21,117 bases of DNA, taken from Gnetum montanum. Its lineage: Eukaryota > Streptophyta > Gnetopsida > Gnetales > Gnetaceae. Position 1 is the first letter of the stretch; the number at the start of each line of letters is the position of its first letter. The position numbers and the translations under genes were made by a program. The notes beneath the pieces were generated by a model. That model made no database searches, had not been told where the DNA came from, and saw only the letters and a list, made by a program, of their open reading frames with translations. Location of the stretch: positions 214,359-235,475 of the forward strand of contig MNCI01003778.1 in assembly GCA_015680685.1 (NCBI GenBank), written 5' to 3'. Positions 19,552-21,117 of this stretch are shown piece by piece.

Positions 19552-20717
19552 TGTTGGGTTTCAATGGTAGATGTTTGTAGGTTTTAAATGTGAAATGTAT
19601 AAAAGTTTGTTTTGAAAAATGATTAGAAAATATTTTGGAAAATGCTTTGGGTTGAGAATTCAGGTGGAGGTCCTCCTTCTAGCACTAGAAACTATTTCAC
19701 CTAGAAAATTTAGTTGCTGGAAGAACCAAACATCCTAGGTGAAATAGCCTAACCTTGGATTCAAAAGGCCTCTAAGAAATAGGATTCAAGGTGCCTTGGA
19801 TGGTCTGGCTGATCACCTAGGGACTTAGAGAATGTAAATAAAGAAAAATGAAATTGTAGATTCAAATAAAAAAAATAAACGTAGAATTAAACTTGAAACT
19901 AAATCTACACTACAAATGAATTAAAAAATTTATTGAAATAGTAAAAATGCTTAAAGTATAGAGTTAAAGAAGTATAGATTTTGTGCTCAAATGTACAAGA
20001 AGCTTGGTTGGATGGAGCTTGAAGCCAGTTGGAGCTAGTAGGTTGTGTTCTATGGTTAAATGCCATGATCCAAGTACTTCCCAACCTTGATCACCAAGAA
20101 CTCTCTACTAGATTTCACTTAAATCTACAACTTTGGTTATGATGTTGTAGATGGTGATGCTTGAACTCTTGGTGTAATGGTACTACATTAAGGATCTCTG
20201 ATGCTCAATGTAGATGCCAAATGGATTTCAAGCACTCAAGGTTGCAAAAGGCTATGGATTGAAATAATGTTTGGAACTCAAAAATATGTTTTGGATTGCC
20301 AAAATGTTCCAACCTGAATAATGTGTTCAAGTTTGGCTTTTATAGGCTTCAAGGTTGCTAATTTTGGGCTAAAAATTTCTACCATGATTACTAATAGATT
20401 GGTGTTGATTGTAGGTGTAGTAGGCTATTATCCCTAGTGTAGTTGTCCATTTGTAGTAAGTTTTGACATCCCAAGCCATCAGAATCCATATAAATATCAT
20501 AATTAGCAAATAGAATTTTGTGGCTATGATGGCTTTATCTCAAGTATGTTGGCCTCAAAGATCTATGCTGGCATTGTTGAAGTTGTTGGTAATATGGTGA
20601 CTATGTTGGTCATGTGAAGATTGTTGAGAATCTGTAGTGACTATGTTGGCTGTGCTGAAACTATAGGAAATGGCAATGACTACGCTAACCATTTTTGGGA
20701 AAACATAAAACCCAACA
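19552..20717 (-). repeat. Probable 5' LTR of gypsy element, 1166 bp
   Basis: It is bounded by TGTTGGGTTT (19552-19561) and AAACCCAACA (20708-20717), exact 10-bp inverted ends with the TG...CA form. On the minus strand it has a TATA box, TATAAAAG (plus 20337-20344), and a poly(A) signal AATAAA (plus 19929-19934), with the possible primer-binding site just beyond. No second copy is in the window, so the outer end rests on the inverted ends alone. TGTTGGGTTT also occurs at 20745-20754, which makes the match less special. Confidence 0.5.
20337..20344 (-). promoter_or_regulatory. TATA box in gypsy LTR
   Basis: TATAAAAG on the minus strand, about 370 bp inside the proposed LTR start, directed towards the gag remnant. 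Confidence 0.5.
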
Positions 20718-21117
20718 AGTCTAGTGTTGGCCTTGCAACATCCATGTTGGGTTTTGTGGAAACTACATTGGAACAACTGAAAATAAAAACACAATACCAC
20801 CAATGTTGGCCATAGGTGGTTCCAATGTGGTTGAGGCTATACCACCACAAAAAAGCATGAAAATACCAAATTTGGTAGGCATCAAGGCATTTTTAGCCTT
20901 CCCAAGCCCATAGACATGACATTGCTTTTTTCACTTGGGAAGTAAGGTAGTAGCAACTTATGAGACATTTTTTAGCCCCAAAAAGTTAAAGTATAAAAGA
21001 TTGCAGCTTATTAGCTACAAATCTCAAATTTACAATAAAATCTTGCCTCGTGTTGGGTGGTGAAAGTTACTGATGAGTGGCGAGGTACCCCTACACTCAA
21101 CCATATGAAACGAGCGT
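20718..21117 (+). promoter_or_regulatory. Plus-strand TATA/poly(A) module at right edge
   Basis: GTATAAAAG (20991-20999) is followed after about 35 bp by AATAAA (21034-21039), then by a more GC-rich stretch (GTTGGGTGGTG, GGCGAGGTACCCC) running to the window end. The tight spacing of TATA and poly(A) signals, with a composition change after them, resembles U3-R-U5 of another LTR on the plus strand. No boundary can be seen. No coding frame of note lies here. Confidence 0.25.

Larger units (their letters stand above)
15400..20717 (-). mobile_element. Ty3/gypsy element, 5' part only
   Basis: On the minus strand the order is: 5' LTR (19552-20717), a possible primer-binding site (19535-19550), about 0.7 kb of leader, gag (about 16200-18860) and protease (about 15600-15950). 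The reading fades out near 15400. RT, RNase H, integrase and a 3' LTR are absent from the window. The protease and Gag motifs resemble the Tat group of plant gypsy elements. Truncation just short of the minisatellite suggests a deletion or a break there. Confidence 0.65.

Noticed and set aside
20621-20815. Coding frame at the gypsy LTR edge
   Set aside because: A frame of similar size overlaps it on the other strand and there is no motif. It lies across the proposed LTR end.

Overview
The window looks like intergenic DNA from a large plant nuclear genome. It is AT-rich and has no intact protein-coding gene. It is filled with old, nested LTR retrotransposons. Reasons for plant: a sirevirus-type Ty1/copia Gag and reverse transcriptase, a Tat-like Ty3/gypsy Gag and protease, initiator tRNA-Met priming, and GT-AG introns. 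The element density and degree of decay would suit a gymnosperm or another large-genome seed plant, but species cannot be fixed from the sequence. No tRNA, rRNA, CRISPR or bacterial-style operon was seen. One base (1765) is unresolved.

Layout. Positions 1-3082 are non-coding: a minus-strand LTR-like promoter at the left edge, several diverged direct repeats, and an old tandem duplication of about 0.5 kb. Positions 3083-11650 hold two related copia elements, both on the minus strand, one inside the other. The outer element has a 5' LTR (10505-11650), a decayed gag (8946-10270), about 1.7 kb of non-coding DNA, two polypurine tracts, and a 3' LTR split into 6482-7191 and 3083-3572. The inner element (3573-6481) sits in that 3' LTR, bounded by TGTGG...CCACA ends and a perfect 5-bp target duplication, TGAGG. 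It has a complete 5' LTR and a damaged primer-binding site. It then jumps directly to the linker/RT/RNase H part of pol and ends in a 3' LTR reduced to about 240 bp. The outer element therefore keeps gag without pol, and the inner one keeps RT-RNase H without gag, protease or integrase core.

Positions 11651-15400 are mostly non-coding. They contain plus-strand exon-like fragments, including a two-exon pseudogene of unknown family (13786-14338), and a 12-unit minisatellite (14688-15089). Positions about 15400-20717 hold a minus-strand Ty3/gypsy remnant: protease, gag, a possible primer-binding site, and a 5' LTR with 10-bp inverted ends and a TATA box. Everything after protease is missing. The last 400 bp carry a plus-strand TATA/poly(A) module that may be the edge of another LTR.

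No functioning pathway is encoded here. The interest lies in the retrotransposon structure: the resolvable nesting, the junctions inside the small inner element, the shared U3 octamer array, and the unidentified spliced pseudogene. All family calls come from reading motifs by eye; no alignment or database search was run.
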